Positions 51,594 through 60,284 of a stretch of DNA of 64,000 nt are shown piece by piece. This stretch comes from Flavobacteriales bacterium (GTDB lineage: Bacteria; Bacteroidota; Bacteroidia; Flavobacteriales_E; Vicingaceae). The notes under the pieces were generated by a model that made no database searches, was not told where the DNA came from, and saw only the letters and a program-made list of their open reading frames with translations. Both the position numbers and the translations under genes were made by a program. The stretch is from NCBI GenBank assembly GCA_020635815.1, contig JACJZB010000001.1, forward strand, positions 496,001 to 560,000. The letters are read 5' to 3'. Each line of letters begins with the position of its first letter. Position 1 is the first letter of the stretch.

Positions 51594-52896
51594 GAATATA
51601 AAACACCGATTTACATTAGAAAAAGGAAGTAAAAAATATAATTGCCCTGACTGTAATAAAAGAACATTTGTTTTCTATGTTGATAATGAAACAAATAATT
51701 ATTTACCTGAATTATACGGACGTTGCGACCGAGAAAGTAAATGTTCTTACCATTTAAACCCATACAAAGACGGTTATATTAAAATGATTACAGATAAGGA
51801 GCAAGGTCAAAACGTTGATAATTGGAAACCTTACCAACAAAACCAAATAAAAAAGCCTTTAACAACTATTAAAACAACTTTTATTCCTGTTGAGGTATTA
51901 AACAAAACACTATCAAACTATGAGCAAAACAACTTTATACAAAACTTACTTAAAAATATACCGTTTCCTTTTATGGTTGCAGACATTGAAAAAATTGTTT
52001 CCCTTTATAGATTAGGCACAATTTCAAAAGGTTACAGAAATGGAGCAATAACATTTCCTTTTATTGATATTAAAAACAATGTTAGAGCAATTCAAGTAAA
52101 GCAATTTGATAAAACAAACCACACCACAGGCACGGACTTTTTACACTCAATAATTGAAAAGCACCACACCCGAAACAATAAGCCGTTGCCTGAATGGTTG
52201 GAAGCATACACGAAGCAGGATAAACGAATTACCTGTTTGTTTGGCGAACACCTTTTAAGCAAGTACCACAGCAACCCCGTTGCATTAGTTGAAGCACCTA
52301 AAACGGCAATTTATAGCACTTTGTATTTTGGCTTACCTGAACAGCCTCAAAACTTACTTTGGTTAGCAGTTTTTAATTTAAGTAGTTTGAACCTCAACAG
52401 ATGTAAAGCTTTAAAAGGTAGGAATGTTTTTTTATTTCCTGACTTATCAAAAGACGGCAAAGCGTTTGATTTATGGAGCAATAAGGCTAAAGCAATTGAA
52501 AGCCAATTGAAAGGGTCAAAGTTTATAGTATCTAATTTATTAGAACGATTAGCACCCGAACGAGATAAGGAGCAAGGAAACGACCTTGCAGACTATCTAA
52601 TAAAACAAGATTGGCGACTATTCAGAAAGCAAGAAATAAAGGAATTACCACAACCCAAAAGAGAACCAGTAAAACAGATTGAGCCTTTAAATGATAAAAA
52701 AGATATTTCAGAAATTGAAACATATTTTAAAAATAAGGTATTACCTAAAGCACCAATAAGGCTAAATAAATACAGTATAATAACTGATGTATCTTTATTT
52801 GTAGAAAATCATTTTTCTTTAATAGAAGCCAATAACGAAAAGCAATTTACAATACCATACTTGCACCGATTACAAGAGTTAAAGCAAGTACTATAA
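51592..52896 (+). CDS. Primase-like zinc-finger protein (DUF6371 type)
   Basis: 434 residues. The N-terminal C-P-D-C with C-D-R-E-S-K-C later forms a CHC2-like zinc finger (about residues 18-56). A toprim-like region follows, with P-V-A-L-V-E-A-P-K-T-A and V-F-L-F-P-D-L-S-K-D-G. Bacteroidota elements often carry such a protein next to a RepA-type ATPase. A priming role is inferred. Confidence 0.72.
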   Translation: MNIKHRFTLEKGSKKYNCPDCNKRTFVFYVDNETNNYLPELYGRCDRESKCSYHLNPYKDGYIKMITDKEQGQNVDNWKPYQQNQIKKPLTTIKTTFIPVEVLNKTLSNYEQNNFIQNLLKNIPFPFMVADIEKIVSLYRLGTISKGYRNGAITFPFIDIKNNVRAIQVKQFDKTNHTTGTDFLHSIIEKHHTRNNKPLPEWLEAYTKQDKRITCLFGEHLLSKYHSNPVALVEAPKTAIYSTLYFGLPEQPQNLLWLAVFNLSSLNLNRCKALKGRNVFLFPDLSKDGKAFDLWSNKAKAIESQLKGSKFIVSNLLERLAPERDKEQGNDLADYLIKQDWRLFRKQEIKELPQPKREPVKQIEPLNDKKDISEIETYFKNKVLPKAPIRLNKYSIITDVSLFVENHFSLIEANNEKQFTIPYLHRLQELKQVL

Positions 52897-52970
52897 CAAT
52901 AAAATCAAAACAATACGCGCGCACAAAGCTCAATTAAAAGTTATTCATTAGATTAAAGATTTATATTTTA

Positions 52971-52978
52971 TACATTTG
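52971..52978 (+). promoter_or_regulatory. Candidate promoter box of the last element gene
   Basis: TACATTTG matches TAnnTTTG and lies 25 bases before the ATG at 53003. The same word occurs before the integrase and hipB. Confidence 0.4.
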
Positions 52979-53002
52979 ATTATTAATTATAAAACTATAA
53001 CA

Positions 53003-53332
53003 ATGACAAAAGTATTATTTGTGTTTATTATGCTTTCAATTTGCATAAGCACTAAAGGACAAGTTGTAAGTAGTGATACTACAAATGTTGATTTAAAAAA
53101 ATTAAACGAAACGCTACGTTACACAGGTTCACAAATTATAAAATCACAAAATCAAAGTATTACGGCTATTCTTTTTTATACCGTTGGTGCAGTTTTTATA
53201 ATACAAGGCTATAACAAAGATAAAAGTGCATTAAAAATATTAGGTTATTCATCTTATGGTGTAGGTGGTGTTTTCTCAATAAGTAGCTTTTATGCTAGAC
53301 GTAAAGCTTATAAGAAAATGAGAGATTTATAA
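53003..53332 (+). CDS. Small exported/membrane element protein
   Basis: 109 residues from the ATG at 53003; an upstream start at 52976 lies inside the promoter box. A signal peptide (MTKVLFVFIMLSICISTKGQ) and one more hydrophobic segment (A-I-L-F-Y-T-V-G-A-V-F-I-I) are seen. It is the only cargo-like gene of the element; function unknown. Confidence 0.6.
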   Translation: MTKVLFVFIMLSICISTKGQVVSSDTTNVDLKKLNETLRYTGSQIIKSQNQSITAILFYTVGAVFIIQGYNKDKSALKILGYSSYGVGGVFSISSFYARRKAYKKMRDL

Positions 53333-53370
53333 GGTCGTACTTATTGTTTTTAATAGTAAAATACCTCTTT

Positions 53371-53389
53371 ACAATACATAAATCGTACA
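53371..53389. repeat. Right copy of the 19-bp terminal direct repeat
   Basis: ACAATACATAAATCGTACA, one mismatch to 47217-47235. It is 57 bases from the right attachment copy. Confidence 0.55.
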
Positions 53390-53405
53390 ATAATATAAAA
53401 GAAAA

Positions 53406-53440
53406 AACCTCAACTAATTGATAAACAACTGGTTGAGGTT
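53406..53440. terminator. Element-supplied terminator next to tRNA-Ser
   Basis: AACCTCAAC (53406-53414) pairs with GTTGAGGTT (53432-53440), with T-runs on both strands. It lies 5 bases beyond the tRNA 3' end on the minus strand. It would stop tRNA transcription before it enters the element. Confidence 0.75.
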
Positions 53441-53445
53441 TTTAG

Positions 53446-53460
53446 TGGCGGAGAAAGAGG
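53446..53460. repeat. Right attachment copy within tRNA-Ser
   Basis: TGGCGGAGAAAGAGG is the 3' end of the tRNA-Ser gene and equals 47062-47076. It is the crossover core of the element. Confidence 0.82.
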
Positions 53461-53533
53461 GATTCGAACCCCCGGTACCTTGCGGTACAACAGTTTTCAA
53501 GACTGCCGCATTCGACCGCTCTGCCATTTCTCC
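53446..53533 (-). tRNA. tRNA-Ser (anticodon TGA)
   Basis: 88 bases with encoded CCA. The acceptor stem GGAGAAA pairs with TTTCTCC, followed by discriminator G. The anticodon loop is C-T-T-G-A-A-A, giving TGA. A long variable arm (GTACCGCAAGGTAC) marks it as class II, and the GGTTCGAATCC T-loop is present. Confidence 0.96.
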
Positions 53534-53690
53534 GCTGCAAAAGTAGCAATACATTTTAAAAAACAACTTTTTTTTACAGAAAAAATATAGCATTTTTTCA
53601 AACACCTTAGTAATCAGATTTTTACCGTTAATTAAATATGAATGGTAACTTAATAGATAAATATTAATTTTACGATATAAATTATACAGT

Positions 53691-55142
53691 ATGAAAAAGT
53701 TTATTTTATTTACATTTTTAGTTATATGTTTTAGCACACTTCTATCGGCTACTAATATGCAAGCTAACTTTAACTATTGTTCTTTCTACAATCCAGAAGA
53801 AGGGTCTTATTTAGAAACCTACTTATCTTTTGTAGGAGAATCGTTAATCTATAAGAAAAATGAAAATGGTAAATTTCAGAGTGGAGTAGAAGTTGTTTTA
53901 ATATTTAAGCAAGGAGAAAAAATAATCGATTATAAAAAATACAACTTGTTAAGTTATGAGTATGATGATTCGTTGGCAGTTAAAACAAATATGATAGACC
54001 AGCAACGAATATCTTTACCAAATGGAGATTATGATTTTGAAATTAGCTTAAGAGATATTAATGCAAATGAAGAACCGTTTATAAATGTTCAAAAATTAAA
54101 ATTAGACTACAGTGCCGATTATATTGGTATTTCAGATATTGAGCTAGTTGAATCATTTAAAAAAACAGAAACAAAAGGAATTTTAAGTAAAAGCGGCTAT
54201 GATTTGTTACCTTATACTTCCGATTTTTTTGCCGAAGATTTTGAGAAAATTGCTTTTTATGCCGAAGTGTATAATGCTTCAAAATTGATTGGTGAAGGCG
54301 AAGATTTTTTAATAAACACCTATATCGAATCGTATGAGACAAAAAACATCGTAGGCAATTACAAAAGTTTTAAGCGTGAAAAAGCTAAAGCTGTTAATGT
54401 GATTTTTAGTTCGTTTGACATCAAAAAATTACCTTCAGGAAATTACAGTTTAGTTATTGAGGCAAGAAACAAAACAAATGATTTACTCATTAATAAAAAG
54501 ATTTTCTTTCAACGAAGTAACCCTGGAGCTAATGCGTTGTTAATTTCAGATGATTATGTAAATTCATTTGTGATGGATATACCAGTAGAAAAAATGCAAA
54601 GTTATATTAAATGCTTAGAACCAATATCTACTGCCGTTGAATTGAGTTTTGCGAAAAACCAAGTAGATGCAAATGACCCAGAATTAATGAAACAGTTTTT
54701 TTATAACTTTTGGTTAACAAGAAACCCATTAACCCCTGAAGAAGACTGGAAAAAATATAAGGAATTAGTTGATATTACTCAACAACAATATGCTACATCA
54801 ATTAAAAGAGGATATGAAACAGATAGAGGGAGAATATTTTTAAAGCATGGTAAACCAAATACAATTAGTGAAATGAAAAACGAGCCAAGCTCCTATCCTT
54901 ATGAAATATGGCATTATTACAGCGTGGAGGGTAGAAGTAATGTGAAATTTATTTTTTATAATCCAGATGTTATTTCAAACGATTATCCTTTGCTTCATTC
55001 TACGATGCCGGGAGAGATATACAACTCACAATGGAAGGTAGATTTGCATAAACGAACAAATGCAACTCGACAAATTGATCAAGAAAATCCAAGAGAATAC
55101 GACCAAGATAAAACTAATGAGTATTTTGCGTTACCAAAATAG
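53691..55142 (+). CDS. GWxTD domain exported protein
   Basis: 483 residues. A signal peptide ends L-L-S-A-T. The C-terminal part (about residues 330-470) matches the GWxTD domain with F-W-L-T-R, D-R-G-R-I-F-L-K-H-G-K-P and Y-E-I-W-H-Y-Y. The family is periplasmic or outer-surface and of unknown function. It is followed after five bases by a glycosyltransferase gene. Confidence 0.85.
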   Translation: MKKFILFTFLVICFSTLLSATNMQANFNYCSFYNPEEGSYLETYLSFVGESLIYKKNENGKFQSGVEVVLIFKQGEKIIDYKKYNLLSYEYDDSLAVKTNMIDQQRISLPNGDYDFEISLRDINANEEPFINVQKLKLDYSADYIGISDIELVESFKKTETKGILSKSGYDLLPYTSDFFAEDFEKIAFYAEVYNASKLIGEGEDFLINTYIESYETKNIVGNYKSFKREKAKAVNVIFSSFDIKKLPSGNYSLVIEARNKTNDLLINKKIFFQRSNPGANALLISDDYVNSFVMDIPVEKMQSYIKCLEPISTAVELSFAKNQVDANDPELMKQFFYNFWLTRNPLTPEEDWKKYKELVDITQQQYATSIKRGYETDRGRIFLKHGKPNTISEMKNEPSSYPYEIWHYYSVEGRSNVKFIFYNPDVISNDYPLLHSTMPGEIYNSQWKVDLHKRTNATRQIDQENPREYDQDKTNEYFALPK

Positions 55143-55147
55143 TAATA

Positions 55148-56155
55148 GTGTTGAATAAAGTTGCTGTAGTTATCTTAAATTGGAATGGTAAAGATTATTT
55201 AGAGAAATTTTTACCAGGAGTTGTTAAGCATAGCGATGCTAAAGTATATGTTGCTGATAATGCATCAACTGATGATTCTATCAATTATATTAAAAACAAT
55301 TTTCCTGATGTAGAAGTTGTTATTAACGATAAAAACTATGGTTTTGCTGAGGGGTATAATGTGGCTTTAAAGAAAATTGATGCAGAGTACTTTGTGTTGT
55401 TAAATTCAGATGTAGAAGTTACAGAAAATTGGGTTGCTCCAATTGTTCACTTAATGGATAGTGATAAAAGCATTTCGGCATGTCAACCTAAAATTAAAGA
55501 TTATAACAATAAAAACTTTTTTGAGTACGCAGGTGCTGCTGGAGGTTTTATCGATTATTTGGGTTACCCATTATGTAGGGGACGAATTTTTAACCACATA
55601 GAAGAAGATAAAGGACAATACGATGATGTTGCAGAAATATTTTGGGCAACTGGAGCTTGTATGTTTGTTCGTTCTTCTATTTTTAATGAGTTGGGTGGAT
55701 TAGATAATCACTTTTTTGCCCATATGGAAGAAATTGACTTGTGCTGGCGGATGAAAAATTCTGGATATAAGGTAATGTATCATCCAAAATCTACTGTTTA
55801 TCATGTTGGAGGAGGCACATTAAACAAAATAAATCCTAAAAAAACATATTTAAATTTTAGAAATAATTTATTTCTTCTTCATAAAAATTTACCAAAAAAT
55901 AAGCGATTTAAAATCATTTTTACACGATTAATTTTAGATGGCATGGCTGGAGTTAAATTGTTATTGGAAGGAAAACCAAGCCACACATTTGCTATTGTTA
56001 AAGCTCATTTTCATTTTTATAGTGATATAAAACAAAATAATGCAAAAAGGCTTAAAAATTATCAACCCAATAATGTAGGAATTGTAAATAAGAACATTTT
56101 GTTTTTATCATTTTTTAGAGGAAAAAATACCTTTAAAGAAATTATTGAAGCTTAA
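55148..56155 (+). CDS. Family 2 glycosyltransferase
   Basis: 335 residues from a GTG; a TTG three bases later is an alternative. GT-A fold with V-V-I-L-N-W-N-G, V-A-D-N-A-S-T-D-D-S, L-L-N-S-D-V-E-V (D-x-D-like) and the acceptor segment F-F-A-H-M-E-E-I-D-L-C-W-R. It resembles rhamnosyl- or other surface glycan transferases. It acts at the cytoplasmic face of the membrane. Confidence 0.88.
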   Translation: MLNKVAVVILNWNGKDYLEKFLPGVVKHSDAKVYVADNASTDDSINYIKNNFPDVEVVINDKNYGFAEGYNVALKKIDAEYFVLLNSDVEVTENWVAPIVHLMDSDKSISACQPKIKDYNNKNFFEYAGAAGGFIDYLGYPLCRGRIFNHIEEDKGQYDDVAEIFWATGACMFVRSSIFNELGGLDNHFFAHMEEIDLCWRMKNSGYKVMYHPKSTVYHVGGGTLNKINPKKTYLNFRNNLFLLHKNLPKNKRFKIIFTRLILDGMAGVKLLLEGKPSHTFAIVKAHFHFYSDIKQNNAKRLKNYQPNNVGIVNKNILFLSFFRGKNTFKEIIEA

Positions 56156-56196
56156 TTATTTCCCTACTAAAATAAGAGAGGTTAGAGGATGTGTTT

Positions 56197-56946
56197 TTAT
56201 TTATACACTAAGTACTCTCTATAACAATCTTGTATTTGCTTAATTATTTCATAGCCGTTTGATTTTTCGATGAAATCATCACTAAAATCGCAATACAGTT
56301 TAAAGTCCTCTAAAATAATTTCATCTTCAACGTAAGTGGCTTGTTTTATAATTTTAGTGTTGAATTTTTTAGCTAAAAAAGCTTTATAACGATCTCTAAT
56401 AATCAATTGCTCATACCTGCGTTTACTTTTGCCTTGTTTGCTTAAAGCCTCATACAACATCGAGATTCCACCACTAATCGTAACTCCTAATCTTCCGCCA
56501 TTATCTACATAATTATACAAGTGCCCATTTAAAAAAATTAAAGGACTAATTTGCAAGGTAGAATCGTACAATTCTAATTCGGAAAAAGCATATCGAAACT
56601 CATTAAAATCTTTATATGGGATAACTGTAAACTCTTCTAAATCATAATTTTTTGGAGTTAAGTATATTTCAGTTAAGCCTTTATTAACAGGTACTTTAAT
56701 GGTGTTGTAACCAATTGCTGAAATTTTAAGCGTATCGTTTTCAGCAACAATAAAAGAAAACGTTCCATCATATTCAGAGACTACACCATAATTAGTAAAA
56801 GTGTTTATGATGTGAACAAAACCAACAGGCGTAGAATCTTTAGTGGTTAAAATGGTACTGTTTAAGGTGAAAATAGATTGTCCCTTTAAATTTTCTGAAT
56901 TTAAAAAAAGTATAAAAACAACAAATATGGAAGCAATAAATTTCAC
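56197..56946 (-). CDS. Exported protein with carboxypeptidase-like regulatory domain
   Basis: 249 residues. A signal peptide ends N-L-K-G-Q-S. Residues about 25-100 match the CarboxypepD_reg-like beta domain (V-G-F-V-H-I-I-N-T-F-T-N-Y-G-V-V-S-E-Y-D-G-T-F-S). The remainder is helical. Such proteins are abundant in Bacteroidota envelopes; the role is unknown. Confidence 0.75.
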   Translation of the reverse strand: MKFIASIFVVFILFLNSENLKGQSIFTLNSTILTTKDSTPVGFVHIINTFTNYGVVSEYDGTFSFIVAENDTLKISAIGYNTIKVPVNKGLTEIYLTPKNYDLEEFTVIPYKDFNEFRYAFSELELYDSTLQISPLIFLNGHLYNYVDNGGRLGVTISGGISMLYEALSKQGKSKRRYEQLIIRDRYKAFLAKKFNTKIIKQATYVEDEIILEDFKLYCDFSDDFIEKSNGYEIIKQIQDCYREYLVYK

Positions 56947-56989
56947 TTTATAAAAGTATTATAAATAAAACTATCAAAAAGTTAAAAAA

Positions 56990-59122
56990 CTATAATTGAA
57001 AAGCGTATGCTCCTTGATGGTTTACCGACCAATAGTTAATGTTTAACTCTTTTGCTTCTTTTGTTAGTTTTTCGTTGGTAAAATTTGAATTAGATGAATC
57101 AATTATTAACTGCTTAAACCGATAGGACTTCAGGGTTTCACTTAAAGATGATTTATTATTTTTAGTCCAAATTAAGAGGTCAATATCTAAAGGCTTATTA
57201 ACTGGAACTGAATGTTGGTTCTCATCTATAATTGCAATCTTAGTGTTGTAGTATTGAAAGTAATTAAGCTTTGTAAATAAATTTTGATTTGATATTCGAT
57301 AAATATTAGAAAGTAAATGTGCTTTTTTTAGTTTATCTAAATCAACAACCTTTTCATTTTTTACCCCTTCTGCTATCCAGTTGTTTTTTAAATGGTACAT
57401 TAATTTACTTTTATTGGAGTAGAGTTTTATATCGGATAACAAAATATTGTCTTTACCATCAATAAAATTAATTGCAGAGTAATTAGGGATGTTATAAATC
57501 AATATTTTCTTTTGTTTAGCTTGGTCAATAGTATTGAATCCAACATCAACTAAAAATCCAATAATTAATACTTGGCAAACGATAAGAAATTTTAGTTTTC
57601 TCGTAATAAAAAGTACAATAATTAATGCAATTACAAGATAGATGATGATAGTATGCTCAAAAGTAAATCTAACATTTTCACTAACCGAATAAGGCAGTTC
57701 ATTAATTGTATTGATGATGATGTTTAACAACCAAATTGATTTGTTTAGTAAAAATGCAGCAAATGCTCCAATGTAAGGGATAAAGGACACAACAAATAAA
57801 GTAAGACCAAGGTATAGTATAATTACTGCAAAAGGGATTACAATAAGATTAGAAATGAAAAAATAGTTAGGGAACTGATGAAAGTAATACAGCCCAAGCG
57901 GAAAAGTAGCTATTTGAGCGGCAACAGAAACCGTAGTTAAATCCCAAAAGTATGTTACAATTTTGTTTTTAGGAATATAAAAATTGCTGAGCCATGGTTG
58001 GATAATTACAATGCCAATTACAGCTATATATGATAATTGAAAACCAACATCCATAATATAGAGTGGATTGTAAATTAGCAATACAAAAGCTGATGCAGCG
58101 AGAGTGTTGAAAAAGTTTGAATTTCGTTTTATGGTTTTTGCTAAAACTACAAAACTAAACATGGTTGAGGCTCTTAATACTGATGGAGATAAACCAGTAA
58201 TAAAGGCATAAGTCCACATTAATAAAAGGATGATAATTGCTTTTAAAATGAAGCCATACTTTATTTTATCTAGAAATTGTAGAACATAATTAAAAACCAT
58301 AAAAATTATACCTACATGTAAACCCGAAACTGCTAAAATGTGCATTGCTCCAGCACCAGAGTAAGCATTTTTTAATTGGGCATCAATATTGTTTTTGTAA
58401 CCCAATACTAAGGCAGATGCAACACCTAATTCATTTCCTTGCAAACCGTTTTCTTCTAAAATTGAAATAAGTTTAGTTCTTAGTTGATTAGCAAAATTGA
58501 ATAGATTATTATTATGAGCATTATCAATAACACTCCAATTGCTCGATTTTAAATAAGATTGTTGATGTATTAAATGAAAAGATAAATATTTTTTATAATC
58601 AAATTCATTAGGGTTTTTAGGCTCTGGAACATTTTCTAATTTTGGACTAAATGAAATATAATCACCATACTTCAAAGTTTTTGCTAATGAGTCTTTTTGA
58701 ACAAAAACAATTACGTTTCCAGTACTAGAACTCCAGTGATCACTTGTTTTCAACCCTTTTAGAGCAATGGTGGTTTTAACTGTTTTTTCATTAATTATTG
58801 GTGGAGAAATAACTTCTCCTATCATAACCTGATTGTTTGTGTTGTTAATCAGAAAAGGCTTGAGTCTGTTTGATTTTTGTTGAGTAATGCTAACACCGAG
58901 ATTAAGAAATAAGAGGTAAATTAAAACCCCAAAAACCCACTTAAATTTATAGCTCGAATTTATTTTTTTAATCAATAAAAGGGAGGTGTAAGTAACAAAT
59001 AAAATGGCTAAAGAATAGTTTGTCCATAGAGGTTGAGATGGAAAATATATTGCAATAACAATCCCTAAAATAAAAGGAATAATAAACCTGATTAGTGGTA
59101 TTTGTGCTAAACTTGGCATCAA
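56990..59122 (-). CDS. ComEC/Rec2 family competence membrane protein
   Basis: 710 residues. A DUF4131-type N-terminal domain precedes the ComEC membrane core (residues about 230-510) with H-I-L-A-V-S-G-L-H-V-G-I, G-L-S-P-S-V-L-R-A-S-T-M and D-V-G-F-Q-L-S-Y. Known family members import single-stranded DNA. The C-terminal metallo-beta-lactamase domain of some ComEC proteins appears to be missing. Confidence 0.9.
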   Translation of the reverse strand: MMPSLAQIPLIRFIIPFILGIVIAIYFPSQPLWTNYSLAILFVTYTSLLLIKKINSSYKFKWVFGVLIYLLFLNLGVSITQQKSNRLKPFLINNTNNQVMIGEVISPPIINEKTVKTTIALKGLKTSDHWSSSTGNVIVFVQKDSLAKTLKYGDYISFSPKLENVPEPKNPNEFDYKKYLSFHLIHQQSYLKSSNWSVIDNAHNNNLFNFANQLRTKLISILEENGLQGNELGVASALVLGYKNNIDAQLKNAYSGAGAMHILAVSGLHVGIIFMVFNYVLQFLDKIKYGFILKAIIILLLMWTYAFITGLSPSVLRASTMFSFVVLAKTIKRNSNFFNTLAASAFVLLIYNPLYIMDVGFQLSYIAVIGIVIIQPWLSNFYIPKNKIVTYFWDLTTVSVAAQIATFPLGLYYFHQFPNYFFISNLIVIPFAVIILYLGLTLFVVSFIPYIGAFAAFLLNKSIWLLNIIINTINELPYSVSENVRFTFEHTIIIYLVIALIIVLFITRKLKFLIVCQVLIIGFLVDVGFNTIDQAKQKKILIYNIPNYSAINFIDGKDNILLSDIKLYSNKSKLMYHLKNNWIAEGVKNEKVVDLDKLKKAHLLSNIYRISNQNLFTKLNYFQYYNTKIAIIDENQHSVPVNKPLDIDLLIWTKNNKSSLSETLKSYRFKQLIIDSSNSNFTNEKLTKEAKELNINYWSVNHQGAYAFQL

Positions 59123-59200
59123 ACATCAATATTATAAAAAATATACCTTTTTTAAAATGATAAAGAAAGAATCAGTAGGTAATTTCGAGTTGTTTTTTCT

Positions 59201-59208
59201 TAGATTTG
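59201..59208 (+). promoter_or_regulatory. Candidate promoter box of the DUF2279 gene
   Basis: TAGATTTG matches TAnnTTTG and lies 13 bases before the ATG. Confidence 0.35.
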
Positions 59209-59221
59209 ACAATAAGGAAAG

Positions 59222-60130
59222 ATGTTGATGTCAAAACAAATATTATTACTCTTAATAACTTTTATCATAAATATAAGTTGTTTTGCTCAACAAGATTCGC
59301 TAAACAATAAAAGGTTAGCTGCCGTAATTGCATCAGAATCTATAATTTACACCGGAACGATAGTTGGGTTAAGTCAATTGTGGTATAAAGATGTACCAAG
59401 TACTTCTTTTCATACTTTTAACGATAACCAGCAATGGTTACAGATGGATAAAATTGGTCATACTGTAACCTCTTATTACGTTGGTAGAGCTGGATACGAG
59501 GTGCTAAGATGGAGTGGTGTAAGCGAAAAAAAAGCAACTTGGTATGGAGGAACTCTGGGGTTATTTTTATTAACTTCTGTAGAGGTGTTGGATGGTTATT
59601 CTGCTGATTGGGGGTTTTCTACAGGGGATATGCTGGCTAATGTTTCTGGTACCGGGTTATTTGTTGTGCAACAATTGGCATGGAAAGAACAACGAGTATT
59701 GCTAAAATATTCTTTTCATACAACCGATTATGCTGCCATTCGTCCAAATGTTTTGGGGAGTAACTTAAGCGAACAAGTTTTAAAGGATTATAACGGGCAA
59801 ACTTATTGGTTAAGTGCAAACATCGCTTCTTTTTTAAAAGATGATGCTAAATTCCCGAAATGGTTAAATGTGGCTGTTGGTTATGGTGCTGAAGGAATGC
59901 TTGGTGGAAATGATAATGTATTTGAAACCGATGGTGTTTATTATGATTATAGTCCTACCAAACGCAGCCGACAATTTTACCTTTCGTTAGATATTGATTT
60001 AACCCGCATTAAAACCAAAAGTAAATTTGCCAATACTGTATTGGGTGCTTTTGGATTTATTAAATTTCCATTCCCAACGTTAGAGTTTAATCAAAATGGA
60101 GGAACGAGTTTTAAAGGATTTTATTTTTAA
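59222..60130 (+). CDS. DUF2279 protein
   Basis: 302 residues; the ATG at 59228 is an alternative start. An N-terminal signal or anchor segment is followed by hydrophobic helices with M-D-K-I-G-H-T-V-T-S-Y-Y-V-G-R and D-M-L-A-N-V-S-G-T-G, characteristic of DUF2279. The function is unknown; an envelope location is likely. Confidence 0.82.
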   Translation: MLMSKQILLLLITFIINISCFAQQDSLNNKRLAAVIASESIIYTGTIVGLSQLWYKDVPSTSFHTFNDNQQWLQMDKIGHTVTSYYVGRAGYEVLRWSGVSEKKATWYGGTLGLFLLTSVEVLDGYSADWGFSTGDMLANVSGTGLFVVQQLAWKEQRVLLKYSFHTTDYAAIRPNVLGSNLSEQVLKDYNGQTYWLSANIASFLKDDAKFPKWLNVAVGYGAEGMLGGNDNVFETDGVYYDYSPTKRSRQFYLSLDIDLTRIKTKSKFANTVLGAFGFIKFPFPTLEFNQNGGTSFKGFYF

Positions 60131-60237
60131 ACGCTTTTTTAAATTGTATTATTGAAGGTAGAGTTTTTTAGAAGAAAGTTAAACATTGTTTTTTTTTGTA
60201 TCTTATGTAAGAATAATGCTGACAATAAAAACAAAAA

Positions 60238-60270
60238 GAGCCCAATACGAATATATTGGGCTCTCTTTTG
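60238..60270. terminator. Bidirectional terminator between DUF2279 and fhs
   Basis: AGAGCCCAATA (60238-60248) pairs perfectly with TATTGGGCTCT (60255-60265) around CGAATA, with A- and T-runs on the two sides. It serves both convergent genes. Confidence 0.85.
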
Positions 60271-60284
60271 ATGTAATATTTAAA

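Larger units (their letters stand above)
47062..53460. mobile_element. 6.4-kb integrated element in tRNA-Ser(TGA)
   Basis: The element runs between 15-bp copies of the tRNA-Ser 3' end. It holds a tyrosine integrase next to the left end, an unknown protein, an HTH excisionase-like protein, a small unknown protein, an AAA ATPase, a primase-like zinc-finger protein and a small exported protein. No relaxase, coupling protein or secretion gene is present. It could be a phage- or ICE-dependent satellite, or a replicating genomic island. Confidence 0.82.

Noticed and set aside
47062..53460. Integrative conjugative element
   Set aside because: No relaxase, coupling protein, conjugation or secretion gene is found in the 6.4 kb, so only a smaller non-self-transmissible element can be supported.
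53414..53737. Minus-strand frame of 107 codons over the tRNA
   Set aside because: It spans the tRNA gene and a terminator and overlaps the start of the GWxTD gene, so it is not coding.
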